Origin: Sphingobium yanoikuyae
Lineage (GTDB): Bacteria > Pseudomonadota > Alphaproteobacteria > Sphingomonadales > Sphingomonadaceae
DNA length: 64,000 nt
Direction of reading: 5' to 3'
NCBI RefSeq assembly: GCF_034424525.1
Contig: NZ_CP139979.1
Location: forward strand, 1,054,001 to 1,118,000
A program made the position numbers and the translations under genes. Shown in pieces: positions 1 to 7,853 of the stretch. The notes under the pieces are model-generated. The model was not told the origin of the DNA and searched no databases. It saw only the letters and a list, made by a program, of their open reading frames with translations. Within the stretch, counting starts at the first letter, position 1, and every line of letters begins with the position of its first letter.

Positions 1-2
1 TT

Positions 3-1148
3 CTGGGAACCGATGGCTACACCCGAATCATGGTTTCGAAGAACCTTCAGGGAGGGTTTAACTCGAACTTCCAATTCAGCTTTTCCGAAGCCCGTGACGG
101 TTACGACTTGATTGACGTGACATTCACTACCAGCGCGTCCTTCATCCGCACATCGGATGGCGGCTGCTACGATCAGATTTGGTCAAGATCAGCGAGCTAT
201 TCCACGCCGGGCGCCCGTGCGGGCGGTTGGAGATTGTTCCCCCTTCCTTCGGCACCGAGTTCATGGCCGCAAACAAATTCGGCTACCCATGCCACATACC
301 ATATTCAACTTACCCCCAATCGCCCTGGTTGCGTGAGTGGAAGCTCAATAGGCCGAACCTATTGGAATGCACCTGCTCAATATCAATTTGAGACGGGAAA
401 GCTGCTCACTGCGATTCGGTCCGATCACTTTGCGGCCGAAAATCTGTCCCAGCAGAACAACGCGCTGGAACGCTACTACTTCACCAAAGAGTATGGCTAC
501 ACCCGTTGGGAGGCGTGGATTCCTCGCAGTCGTTGCTATCAGGAGCGCGGGACTACGGCTCCGATCTGCCATCCTGAATCGACAAACTACCCCTTGCAGT
601 CCCGTTGCAAGGTCATGAACGTCTCTTCCACAGGCCATCCCGGCCTTGATAGGTGGGGCAATCAGGATTGGGTCAGGGTCGATTGCCGCGACCAGACCAA
701 CTACGTTGCGCTGAACACGCCGCAGATCATGCTCGATACCGTCATGGCGCAGACCAATGGTGTCGTTGATATCAACTTCCATCAGCTCAATGAGAGCCTT
801 GCAACCTACGCCGCGCCGGGGACGACGCTGCTTTCCAATCAGTCCATTATGTCACCGGATGGGCGGTTCACATTCAGAGCGCAATCAGACTTTAACGTGG
901 TCCAATACATGAATGCCACGCCGCTATGGGCATCGAACACGGCCGGCGCGAGCGTCATGGGGCGGCTGGCTTTTCAGACGGACGGCAATCTCGTTCTCTA
1001 CAACAACGTCAATGTTCCCTATTGGTCGAGCGCATCGCCCGGTTTTCCGAATGCGGCTCTCTACGTGAAGAACGATGGAAACGTCGTGATGCTCTCCAAT
1101 AGGGCGCGCGGGGCGCTTCTATGGAGCACAAACACATGCTGTCATTAA
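3..1148 (+). CDS. Bulb-type (mannose-binding) lectin domain protein, 5' partial
   Basis: The reading frame is open to the window edge, so the true start may lie upstream; the first ATG inside the window is at 30. The last ~110 residues form a B-lectin (monocot mannose-binding lectin) beta-prism. It has one canonical QxDxNxVxY-type site (QTDGNLVLY) and two decayed ones (SDFNVVQY, KNDGNVVML), each followed by a W-S/A-S/T strand. The ~260 residues before it hold several cysteines and an aromatic stretch (KEYGYTRWEAW) that I do not recognise. Such lectin domains occur in adhesins and in lectin-like bacteriocins; which applies here is unknown. It sits in mobile-element cargo, separated by 58 bp from an unrelated gene pair. 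The lectin domain is secure, the function is not. Confidence 0.75.
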   Translation: MGTDGYTRIMVSKNLQGGFNSNFQFSFSEARDGYDLIDVTFTTSASFIRTSDGGCYDQIWSRSASYSTPGARAGGWRLFPLPSAPSSWPQTNSATHATYHIQLTPNRPGCVSGSSIGRTYWNAPAQYQFETGKLLTAIRSDHFAAENLSQQNNALERYYFTKEYGYTRWEAWIPRSRCYQERGTTAPICHPESTNYPLQSRCKVMNVSSTGHPGLDRWGNQDWVRVDCRDQTNYVALNTPQIMLDTVMAQTNGVVDINFHQLNESLATYAAPGTTLLSNQSIMSPDGRFTFRAQSDFNVVQYMNATPLWASNTAGASVMGRLAFQTDGNLVLYNNVNVPYWSSASPGFPNAALYVKNDGNVVMLSNRARGALLWSTNTCCH

Positions 1149-1206
1149 TCGTCAGTGTTCGGCATGCATGTGTATCTGATGCCGCCGGTCCGGAGGTGAA
1201 GGTTAG

Positions 1207-1791
1207 ATGCTGATGTCCGGCTATGCACGACTGGCCAGACCAGCGAAGAAGTTAGGTCAGGGTTCGATGCCATATTTGCCGCTGATTACTACACTGATCG
1301 GCCCGTTAGTCGGGATATGGCTGGGCGTCGTCCTGACCGAACGAAAGACCTATCGCGAACGGGCGTGGGAACTGAAAGCCCGTGCCTATTCCGCGATATT
1401 CGAAGCGCTGGAAAAGATGCGCCGATCCTATGAACGTTCTTACAATGCAGAAGTCAGGGGCCGGGAGCGTGACGAGGCGGAGGAAGAAGCGGACAATCAC
1501 GAGTTCCGCTCGACGAGGGACCAGCTTTTCATCCTGATCGCCAGCGAGAGCTGGATTCTGCCCGATGAGGTGAGCCACCAGATCACGAGCCTCGAAAAGC
1601 AGCTATCGATTCGGCACGATAGCTATTTTGAAGACGTTGATGATGGACGTATCGCCGTTCGCGATACCGCTGCAAGGTTGAGGCATTTTGCACGCCGCGA
1701 CATGGCGACCCTGCCTCGATCCTGGCGCCCACGGCTCTTCTCGAGGGAAGGAAGGGGCGATCAGGCCACGCTGCCTGGGAAGCATTCGTAG
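1207..1791 (+). CDS. Membrane-anchored coiled-coil protein of unknown function
   Basis: A 194-residue protein with a single hydrophobic segment at about residues 22-41 (PLITTLIGPLVGIWLG), followed by a highly charged, probably helical region (EKMRRSYERSYNAEV, RERDEAEEEADN) expected in the cytoplasm. A Shine-Dalgarno-like GGAGGTGAA lies just before the ATG at 1207; a later in-frame ATG at 1267 would start directly at the membrane segment. The stop is 3 bp before the DUF2971 gene, so the two are almost certainly one transcript. I do not recognise a family. The pairing with DUF2971 inside mobile-element cargo suggests a two-gene accessory function, but this is inference. Confidence 0.65.
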   Translation: MLMSGYARLARPAKKLGQGSMPYLPLITTLIGPLVGIWLGVVLTERKTYRERAWELKARAYSAIFEALEKMRRSYERSYNAEVRGRERDEAEEEADNHEFRSTRDQLFILIASESWILPDEVSHQITSLEKQLSIRHDSYFEDVDDGRIAVRDTAARLRHFARRDMATLPRSWRPRLFSREGRGDQATLPGKHS

Positions 1792-1794
1792 ATC

Positions 1795-2448
1795 ATGCGC
1801 CTCTATCACTTTGTCCCTGCCGAACACGGCATCTCCAACATCGAGCGCCGGCGCTTGAAGATCGCGACGTTCGATCAACTCAACGATCCGTTCGAGCTAT
1901 TGGCTGTGGCATCCAGGACCGCGGATGAGCGTGCCGCCTTTCGTCACGCTAAGGCACAGATGGCGGAGCGAGCAGGTCTGCTCTGCTTCAGTCGCAAGTG
2001 GCATAATCCGGTTCAATGGTCGCATTATGCGGGGAAGCATTCCGGGCTTTGCCTTGGCTTCGATGTAGCCGACGATATCGTCAAGCCGGTTCAGTATCAA
2101 GCGAAGCGCGTGCCCTTTGACCCCGCGATCCTGGACGATGAGGAAAAGGGGCTAGCTTTCATGCTGGAGCTGTCCTGCATCAAGTTTACGCATTGGAAAT
2201 ATGAGGACGAGGTCCGCGCTTTCGTTGGACTTGAGGATATGGACCGGGAGAGCGGAAAATATTTTGCTGAATTTTCTCCCAAGCTTGCGTTGCGCGAGGT
2301 GATTGTGGGCGCAGCCTGCACAGTGACGCGAGTTGAGTTGGCGCGCGCGCTGGGCGATCTTGCTGGAGAAGTACGGCAACGCAAGGCGCGGCTTGCCTTC
2401 AGATCCTTCCGAGTGGTGACGCAGCAGAAGAAGGATTATTGGTCCTGA
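1795..2448 (+). CDS. DUF2971 family protein
   Basis: A 217-residue soluble protein with the DUF2971 signature. The N-terminus is MRLYHFVPAEHGISNI with a QLNDPFE motif (residues ~28-34), and a mid-protein block reads GLLCFSRKWHNPVQWSHYA..HSGLCLGFD, containing the family's conserved W-S-H-Y-A and G-x-C-x-G-F-D elements. A second block, FTHWKYEDEVRAF, is also typical. The biochemical role of DUF2971 is not established; members are often found in accessory and defence-rich islands. It follows a membrane/coiled-coil gene by 3 bp and precedes a toxin-antitoxin pair, consistent with ICE cargo. The family call is good, the function unknown. Confidence 0.8.
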   Translation: MRLYHFVPAEHGISNIERRRLKIATFDQLNDPFELLAVASRTADERAAFRHAKAQMAERAGLLCFSRKWHNPVQWSHYAGKHSGLCLGFDVADDIVKPVQYQAKRVPFDPAILDDEEKGLAFMLELSCIKFTHWKYEDEVRAFVGLEDMDRESGKYFAEFSPKLALREVIVGAACTVTRVELARALGDLAGEVRQRKARLAFRSFRVVTQQKKDYWS

Positions 2449-2530
2449 ACGGTGTCGACCATGCGCCCGCACGCGGCGAACGCATGGTGATGCCAGTGAG
2501 GTTCCTCCGCATTTTGAAAAGGGGGTGCAA

Positions 2531-2597
2531 CGTACTCCTTCAAGGTGTACATATCTTGACCAACAGCATCATTTCGCGTACTAATTGAAATTGTACG
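2531..2597 (+). promoter_or_regulatory. Two-copy operator upstream of the TacA/TacT pair
   Basis: Two 21-bp copies of a near-palindrome, CGTACTnnTTnAAnnTGTAC, occur at 2531-2551 and 2577-2597, 46 bp apart centre to centre. Within each copy the outer GTAC boxes are 15 bp apart. The second copy covers the probable -10 box and ends 14 bp before the antitoxin start. DUF1778/TacA antitoxins carry a ribbon-helix-helix DNA-binding fold and repress their own operons, so these are probable TacA sites. The repeats are seen directly; the binding is inferred. Confidence 0.65.
2556..2584 (+). promoter_or_regulatory. Predicted sigma70-type promoter for the TacA/TacT operon
   Basis: TTGACC at 2556-2561 and TACTAA at 2579-2584 are separated by 17 bp and lie 27 bp before the antitoxin start. 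The -10 is embedded in the downstream operator copy, as expected for an autoregulated toxin-antitoxin operon. Confidence 0.5.
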
Positions 2598-2610
2598 AAT
2601 GGAGGTGGCG

Positions 2611-2889
2611 ATGCCCCGGGCTGTGGTGGAAGACAACAAGCGCATGAGCCTGCGCATCCGACCGGAGCAAAAGGCTTTGCTCGCCCGGGCGGCTGCGCTC
2701 AATCATACTGATTTGACCACCTTTGTTACGCGATCGGCTCTTCGTGTCGCCGAAAGCGTGATCGAAGAGGCCGAGCGGACGAAGCTAAGCGAGAGAGACA
2801 GCCTGCTCGTGCTTGATCTGCTCGACAACCCACCTCCGGCGAATGCGAAATTACGCGCGGCCATCGCCGCGATGCCAAAGCGAGCATGA
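2611..2889 (+). CDS. tacA: DUF1778 (TacA-like) antitoxin
   Basis: A 92-residue antitoxin. The N-terminal ribbon-helix-helix reads NKRMSLRIRPEQKALLARAAALNHTDLTTFV, and the C-terminal toxin-neutralising tail contains LSERDSLLVLDLLDNPPPAN, the usual DUF1778 ending. The start is placed at 2611 because a strong GGAGGTGG lies 2 bp upstream of that ATG; the earlier ATG at 2599 would put the ribosome site inside the gene. It overlaps the acetyltransferase toxin gene by 4 bp (ATGA). It is expected to bind TacT and to repress the operon through the duplicated upstream operator. Confidence 0.9.
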   Translation: MPRAVVEDNKRMSLRIRPEQKALLARAAALNHTDLTTFVTRSALRVAESVIEEAERTKLSERDSLLVLDLLDNPPPANAKLRAAIAAMPKRA

Positions 2890-3413
2890 TGCTTCCTTCG
2901 TGGCATGAGGAAGCGATCTCGAAAGCCCATGACCGAGCCTTGTTCGACTGCGGCGATGAGGAACTGAACACCTTCCTGCAACGCTATGCGCGGCAAAGCC
3001 ACGAGGCCGGAGGAGCCAAGACCTTCCTGGCGATCGATGACTCCGACAACAGAACGGTTCTTGGCTTCTACAGCATCGCGCCCGGCAGCATGAACTATGC
3101 CGATACACCTGAGTTGGTTAAGCGTGGCCTCGCAAGGCATGAAGTGCCCGGCTTTCGGCTCGCACGGCTTGCGACGGACATTCGCCAGCAGGGACAGGGG
3201 CTCGGCGGGCAACTCCTGGGGGCGATCGGCCGTAGGTGCATTCGCGTCGCCGCTGAAGTCGGTGGGGTCATGCTCATCATCGATGCAAAGAGTGAGCGTG
3301 CCGCTGCCTGGTATGCAAGTTACGGTGCGGTCCCTCTGCAAGATAAACCACTGACGCTCGTCTTGCCGTTTACGACGCTGGAAAGCGAATTGAGAAACGT
3401 AGGCCAATTATAG
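2886..3413 (+). CDS. tacT: GNAT-family acetyltransferase toxin (TacT-like)
   Basis: A 175-residue GNAT toxin of the TacT/AtaT type; characterised relatives acetylate the amino group of aminoacyl-tRNA and stop translation. Diagnostic features are the N-terminal FDCGDEELNTFLQRYA block, RLARLATDIRQQGQGLGGQLL with the acetyl-CoA loop Q-G-Q-G-L-G at residues ~102-107, DAKSERAAAWY, and tyrosines at 143 and 146 in the region of the family's catalytic Tyr. It is translationally coupled to the DUF1778 antitoxin by an ATGA overlap. The gene looks intact. On an ICE it would serve as an addiction module; its tRNA specificity cannot be read from sequence. Confidence 0.9.
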   Translation: MMLPSWHEEAISKAHDRALFDCGDEELNTFLQRYARQSHEAGGAKTFLAIDDSDNRTVLGFYSIAPGSMNYADTPELVKRGLARHEVPGFRLARLATDIRQQGQGLGGQLLGAIGRRCIRVAAEVGGVMLIIDAKSERAAAWYASYGAVPLQDKPLTLVLPFTTLESELRNVGQL

Positions 3414-3607
3414 TTAGAGAAACCACATTACGAGATGCGCGCGAGAACTTCGCTTATCTCGATGAACATAAGGCAGTTGACTACAAGTTCGATTCACACA
3501 ACTGAGCCAGAATCGAACCTCACGCTTGAGGTGCTCTCCGTATCTGTTCGCGAAGGATGGAACACCGCCACATTTTCTGCTACAGTCCAATTCTGAGGAC
3601 AAGTTTG

Positions 3608-4054
3608 ATGAATGCTGCCATCAACATCGACGAAAATGGGGTGAAGTTGCCGCAGCAAAAGCTGGCGGATTGGCTCTGGCACCCTTGGTATGCCAAAATT
3701 TGGTGGGCAACGATCCCCGTCTGGTGGGCGGGTATGGCCGCATCGACGAGGTTTCTGTCGCTGGCAGCTTTCTACGAAAGCGCGCTGGCGGGCTTTCTGA
3801 ACATTCTGTTCTTTCCGATGACAGCACTCATGGTGCTGGGCGTTGGCTATGCGCAGCACTTGCTGGGCAGGCGACCCATTTCCGGCGATGGAAATGGGGC
3901 CGAGCTGCTCAATGTCGATTTGGATCCGTTTGGCGATGAGGTCGACGGTCGAAAATTTGGGCACCCGCATCCGTCGGTAGACATGTACCATCCGCGATCG
4001 GGAGGGCTGTATATCGGCAGTCCAGAAAGCCTACAGCATCCGGATCGTCACTAA
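3608..4054 (+). CDS. Small inner-membrane protein beside traG; candidate entry-exclusion factor
   Basis: A 148-residue protein with two hydrophobic segments (about residues 31-55 and 58-86) and a polar C-terminal tail of ~60 residues ending in YHPRSGGLYIGSPES...HPDRH. The start at 3608 has a GAGG 8 bp upstream; the longer frame from 3557 has none. It converges with traG and overlaps it by 4 bp. In F and SXT/R391, genes for entry-exclusion proteins (TraS, Eex; ~145 residues, inner membrane, cytoplasmic specificity tail) lie next to traG, whose product they recognise. Size, topology and position fit that role, but no sequence similarity was demonstrated and the opposite orientation is unusual. 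Confidence 0.6.
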   Translation: MNAAINIDENGVKLPQQKLADWLWHPWYAKIWWATIPVWWAGMAASTRFLSLAAFYESALAGFLNILFFPMTALMVLGVGYAQHLLGRRPISGDGNGAELLNVDLDPFGDEVDGRKFGHPHPSVDMYHPRSGGLYIGSPESLQHPDRH

Positions 4055-7000
4055 CGCTTCTTGAAGCTATCGTCGCCGTCACCTGGGCTCCCGTCAATAT
4101 CGGTCGAGAACCGGCCAGACTTCAGGATAGAATTCTGCTCGATCGATGTGAGTGGACCGGTCACATCAAAAGTGGCGCGCCCTGCGTCGGCATCGTGAAG
4201 ATAGCGGTTTCGCATACCAGTTGGCCCCAGGATACGATCAGACAATTCCCGCGAGAAGGCTTCTTCCGGGCGGCCGGACCGGGCAGCGGCCCGCTCGGCG
4301 GCGGCTATGGCGTTGCGAACATCGTGATTCACTACATCTAGGGACGATCTTGCAGTCTCATTCGTGACCCCCACATCGTGGCTTGTAAATCCTACATTCG
4401 CGCCGACACGGCCGTTAGTTGTATGGGCCTGTTGTGTTACCGGTCCTTGTGGAGCTTTCTGCCCCTTCTGAGGCACTCCACCTCTACCGCCGGTCGTTTC
4501 CGATTCCGTTTCCGAATTGGAAATGCCACCGCCCAGCTCAAGCCCAACATTGGTCCCCATTGTGGTCTGATCCTGTGCAGATCGGGTGAGCCCGCGCTGC
4601 CATCCAGTTTGTGCGATGATGGACTGCACATCCCGTGTGAGCGTGTCCGCTACCTGTGGATTGAGCCGCCAGTTGCCGTGCCGGTCCATCTCGAACCCGC
4701 CACGCAGCCAGTTCTGCATCATCGCCTGGCCCTGTTCGCCGCCGCCCAGGAAATGCTCAATGGTGTCAGGGCCTGCTTGCTTCCCCGCCTCGAACCGCGT
4801 GCTGGTATCGCTGCGCCCGGATTGCTGGAACCCGACCGAGCTGGAAACCAGCACATCATTCTCGGCGAAGCTGAACCGCGCGCGTCCGCCATTGGCAATG
4901 GCGCCTAGTTGGCTTTCGTTGATGAGGCCACCGCGCCACATCTGTGCGGCAGTTTCCGGCGTCAGGTTGAGGCTTAGGTCGCCATTCTGTGCCATGGCGA
5001 TTTCACGCTTCGACATGGTAACGCCATGCTCGCCAAGCAGCTGCTGCATGCGGGTGAGCCGCTCATTCTCGACGATACGGGTCAACCGCTCGTTGCGCGC
5101 ACGATCCGCAATGCCGGCCGCGCCACCCTCGGCCATATCCGTCTGATTGCCGACGCCCTGGCTCAATGTGCGAACGAAGCTATCTAGACGTGCCGCTTGG
5201 CGTACCGACATGCCCGCCGCGGCAGCGCCCTCCGCAAAGCCGGCATTGTCGGCCTGCCGACGCTGCTCACCGATGCGGGCGGCTGAACGTGTGCCGTCAT
5301 GGCCGACCTCGCGCTGTGCGTCGAGCTTGCCCGAGCGTTCAGCGAAATCGTAGCCGGCAGCCTCGCGCGTGCGGCCATAGACGCTGGTGCCTTCACGGCC
5401 TGCCTCGGCCGTTGCGCCGTCGGCGGTGCCGACCTGCACGGCGGCGTTGTATGTCTCCAATGCGCGCAGCACCTGGGCCTCATTCCGGCCGGTGGCGCGG
5501 GAGAGTTGGGTAATGGCGGAGGAGCGGGCTTCGCCGGAGAGGGCGTTGATAAAGGCGATGCGGCGGGAGGTCTCCTGAACGGGGAGGCCGAGCATAGATG
5601 AGGCGTTGCGCTGCCCTTCGTTGCTCCCGGTCCTGTGGGCCTGCTCGGTTGCGACGTTCCGCCGCTCGATCGGTGTCACATTGTCACCTGCGAAGTCTCT
5701 CCGGCCTTCCATCGCTCCAACCTGGACCTGCGCACCGGTCAGGTCGTTGCGCAGCATCTGTTCCTGGTCATAGGTATTGGCGATGAGCTTGGCGAAGGTT
5801 GGATCGGCCGACGCCTGGGCGATCACCGTCGACGCCTTGAGCGCGGCATCCTTCTGGTCGTAACCATTGCGCTCGAAGTGCCGCTGCGCGCCCTGCATCA
5901 TCATGTCGTAGGACCGTTGATCCCCGAACGCCCGCCACTGGACCATCTTCTGCGCGAAGGCGGCAAAGGCGCGTTCGCCGGACTGGCCCTCGCCAAAATA
6001 GCCGGTGCCCAGATTTCGGAGCGCGTCTTTCTCGGCAAAATTATGGATCGCCGATGTCGTGGCGTTGTCGCGCACTGCGCGCACGGTCGCGGGGTCGGAA
6101 AGGCTCCGCCCGGTGAGGGCAGGGGAGAGGCCGCCCATTTCGCGTGCCGCATCGAGTCCGCCTAGCCCGAATGCCGCCGTTCCGGATGCGCCTCCCCCGT
6201 GCTCGCCGATCACCCTGCTTGCCGCCCCGAAGGCCCGGTTTGCGCCGAAATTGGACCGCTCGCCAAAGTCGCCAAAGCTTGATGTCGCGCTGCGCCGGGC
6301 CATTGTGCCGGCCGCATTCGACTGCGCCTCGAGAGCGCCGGCATAGCCTTCGCTCGTTGTGAGGGGCGCGGCGGCGGCAGTGCCCTGGCCCTGGACTCCG
6401 AGGGCGCCGCTGGTGAAAGCCGTGAACACATTGCCCGAGAACCGGAACACCGTGAACACGAAGGCGCCAGCAAGTCCGGCCGCGGCTGTACGGAAAGACC
6501 CAAATATCGCGAGGGCCTTCATTGCCGAAGACGGCGCCAGCATCCAGGCGTTCGCCGCGACATTGTTGGCGCGCATCTCAGCCAGCACGTCGGTCGCGCG
6601 ACCCAGGGTCAGCTGATAGATCCCGGCGTCGATCACGCCCCAAAGTGCGACGAAGACAAACAGGCCGAGGGCAAAACTCGCGACGCGCAGGTTGATCGGC
6701 GTCAGGATGAACAGCAGCGCCACCGGCATCATGAAGAGCATGATCCCGAACACTGTGGCGCGGATCGTCGGCATCCACTCGTTGGCCGTCGACATTGTGG
6801 CGAGCCCGGACGAGACTACGGCGCGGTTGGCCATGACGCGGGCGGCCGTGGCTGGACTGTCCTCAAACAGAACGTCGCCTATTGTGCTGCCAAGCATTAC
6901 GCTGGTCAGGAATTGCTGAAGCGAAGCCGGGTTATCCATCATCATCCCGCCGAGCTCGCCAATATTGGCCCGGCATCGCTGAAGCTGAGCAGCATTGGCG

Positions 7001-7839
7001 ATGTCATAGCCGGTGCGGGTGCAGACCTGTGCGACATAATTATCGAACAGCGCCGGTTCGGACAGCCGCGTAGAGATATGCTCCCATGCCTCGTTGCAAC
7101 TCACCGTCGTTCCCGCCTTATCCGAGGACGTGAAAACGGTGCTGAACGTCGCTGGACCCGCCATCGCCGCGAAGGCTGCGGGGAGGTCCGTTGTCGTGCG
7201 AAAGAGCTGATCGTCATCGACGCCGTAGGCGGGCGACACCCGCGCCACCGGATAGCATTGACGCACATAGTCCTTGATCGTCGAATCCAGGAATACATCG
7301 GTCATCGGACCGCGTGGGCTCGCAGCGTTCAGGAACAGATCGAAACTATGCCCGCCCGCGCCGAATTCCAGCTTGGCATGGGGGTCCGTCGTGTTGTCGT
7401 CGATGACCTCGGCCAGCGCACGCTCCATCATGTTGGTCATGCCAGCAACGAGAACAATCAGATTCGGGACGTCGCCAACAGGTTGGTAGGCATTGCGCAC
7501 CCGGTCATAGATATGAACCGTGCCGGTGGTGGCGACGAGCCCGACGAAAAGCCCAACTCCGATCAGCATCTGGAACCCGAAGGCCACGATGCCCATGCCA
7601 GAACCTTTGACGCTTGCGAGCAGCGCGCCCAGGGCAATGCCAACCACTGCGACGATCAGCACCAGTGTTTCATATCTCGGGTCGCCGAAGATCATGGAGA
7701 CGAGGCGGAAGGCGTCCACAGTCTCGGCAAAACCGTCATACGTGTGGAAGCTGGTGTCGATCGCCAGCGCAGGTGTTGCCGTAAACGACAGTGTGAGCAG
7801 GGCGGTCAGGACCGACAGGGCACGAAGGATGCGTTTCAT
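4051..7839 (-). CDS. traG: Conjugal transfer mating-pair stabilisation protein TraG
   Basis: A 1262-residue F-type TraG. The start is set at 7839 (MKRILRALSVLTALLTLSFTATPALA), which gives a signal peptide and follows traH by 14 bp; the upstream extension is arginine-rich read-through. The N-terminal third has several membrane segments (around residues 55-75, 80-105, and a cluster at ~360-480), as in TraG_N. The C-terminal ~700 residues are polar, Gln/Ala/Gly-rich and helical, like the periplasmic TraG region that contacts TraN and the exclusion protein. F TraG is ~938 and SXT TraG ~1190 residues, so this is a long version. It is the last gene of the leftward transfer operon. Confidence 0.9.
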   Translation of the reverse strand: MKRILRALSVLTALLTLSFTATPALAIDTSFHTYDGFAETVDAFRLVSMIFGDPRYETLVLIVAVVGIALGALLASVKGSGMGIVAFGFQMLIGVGLFVGLVATTGTVHIYDRVRNAYQPVGDVPNLIVLVAGMTNMMERALAEVIDDNTTDPHAKLEFGAGGHSFDLFLNAASPRGPMTDVFLDSTIKDYVRQCYPVARVSPAYGVDDDQLFRTTTDLPAAFAAMAGPATFSTVFTSSDKAGTTVSCNEAWEHISTRLSEPALFDNYVAQVCTRTGYDIANAAQLQRCRANIGELGGMMMDNPASLQQFLTSVMLGSTIGDVLFEDSPATAARVMANRAVVSSGLATMSTANEWMPTIRATVFGIMLFMMPVALLFILTPINLRVASFALGLFVFVALWGVIDAGIYQLTLGRATDVLAEMRANNVAANAWMLAPSSAMKALAIFGSFRTAAAGLAGAFVFTVFRFSGNVFTAFTSGALGVQGQGTAAAAPLTTSEGYAGALEAQSNAAGTMARRSATSSFGDFGERSNFGANRAFGAASRVIGEHGGGASGTAAFGLGGLDAAREMGGLSPALTGRSLSDPATVRAVRDNATTSAIHNFAEKDALRNLGTGYFGEGQSGERAFAAFAQKMVQWRAFGDQRSYDMMMQGAQRHFERNGYDQKDAALKASTVIAQASADPTFAKLIANTYDQEQMLRNDLTGAQVQVGAMEGRRDFAGDNVTPIERRNVATEQAHRTGSNEGQRNASSMLGLPVQETSRRIAFINALSGEARSSAITQLSRATGRNEAQVLRALETYNAAVQVGTADGATAEAGREGTSVYGRTREAAGYDFAERSGKLDAQREVGHDGTRSAARIGEQRRQADNAGFAEGAAAAGMSVRQAARLDSFVRTLSQGVGNQTDMAEGGAAGIADRARNERLTRIVENERLTRMQQLLGEHGVTMSKREIAMAQNGDLSLNLTPETAAQMWRGGLINESQLGAIANGGRARFSFAENDVLVSSSVGFQQSGRSDTSTRFEAGKQAGPDTIEHFLGGGEQGQAMMQNWLRGGFEMDRHGNWRLNPQVADTLTRDVQSIIAQTGWQRGLTRSAQDQTTMGTNVGLELGGGISNSETESETTGGRGGVPQKGQKAPQGPVTQQAHTTNGRVGANVGFTSHDVGVTNETARSSLDVVNHDVRNAIAAAERAAARSGRPEEAFSRELSDRILGPTGMRNRYLHDADAGRATFDVTGPLTSIEQNSILKSGRFSTDIDGSPGDGDDSFKKR

Positions 7840-7853
7840 GGGGCTGATCCCGA

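Noticed and set aside
2703..3407. 234-codon minus-strand frame opposite the toxin-antitoxin genes
   Set aside because: Antisense to well-supported tacA/tacT and without recognisable motifs.
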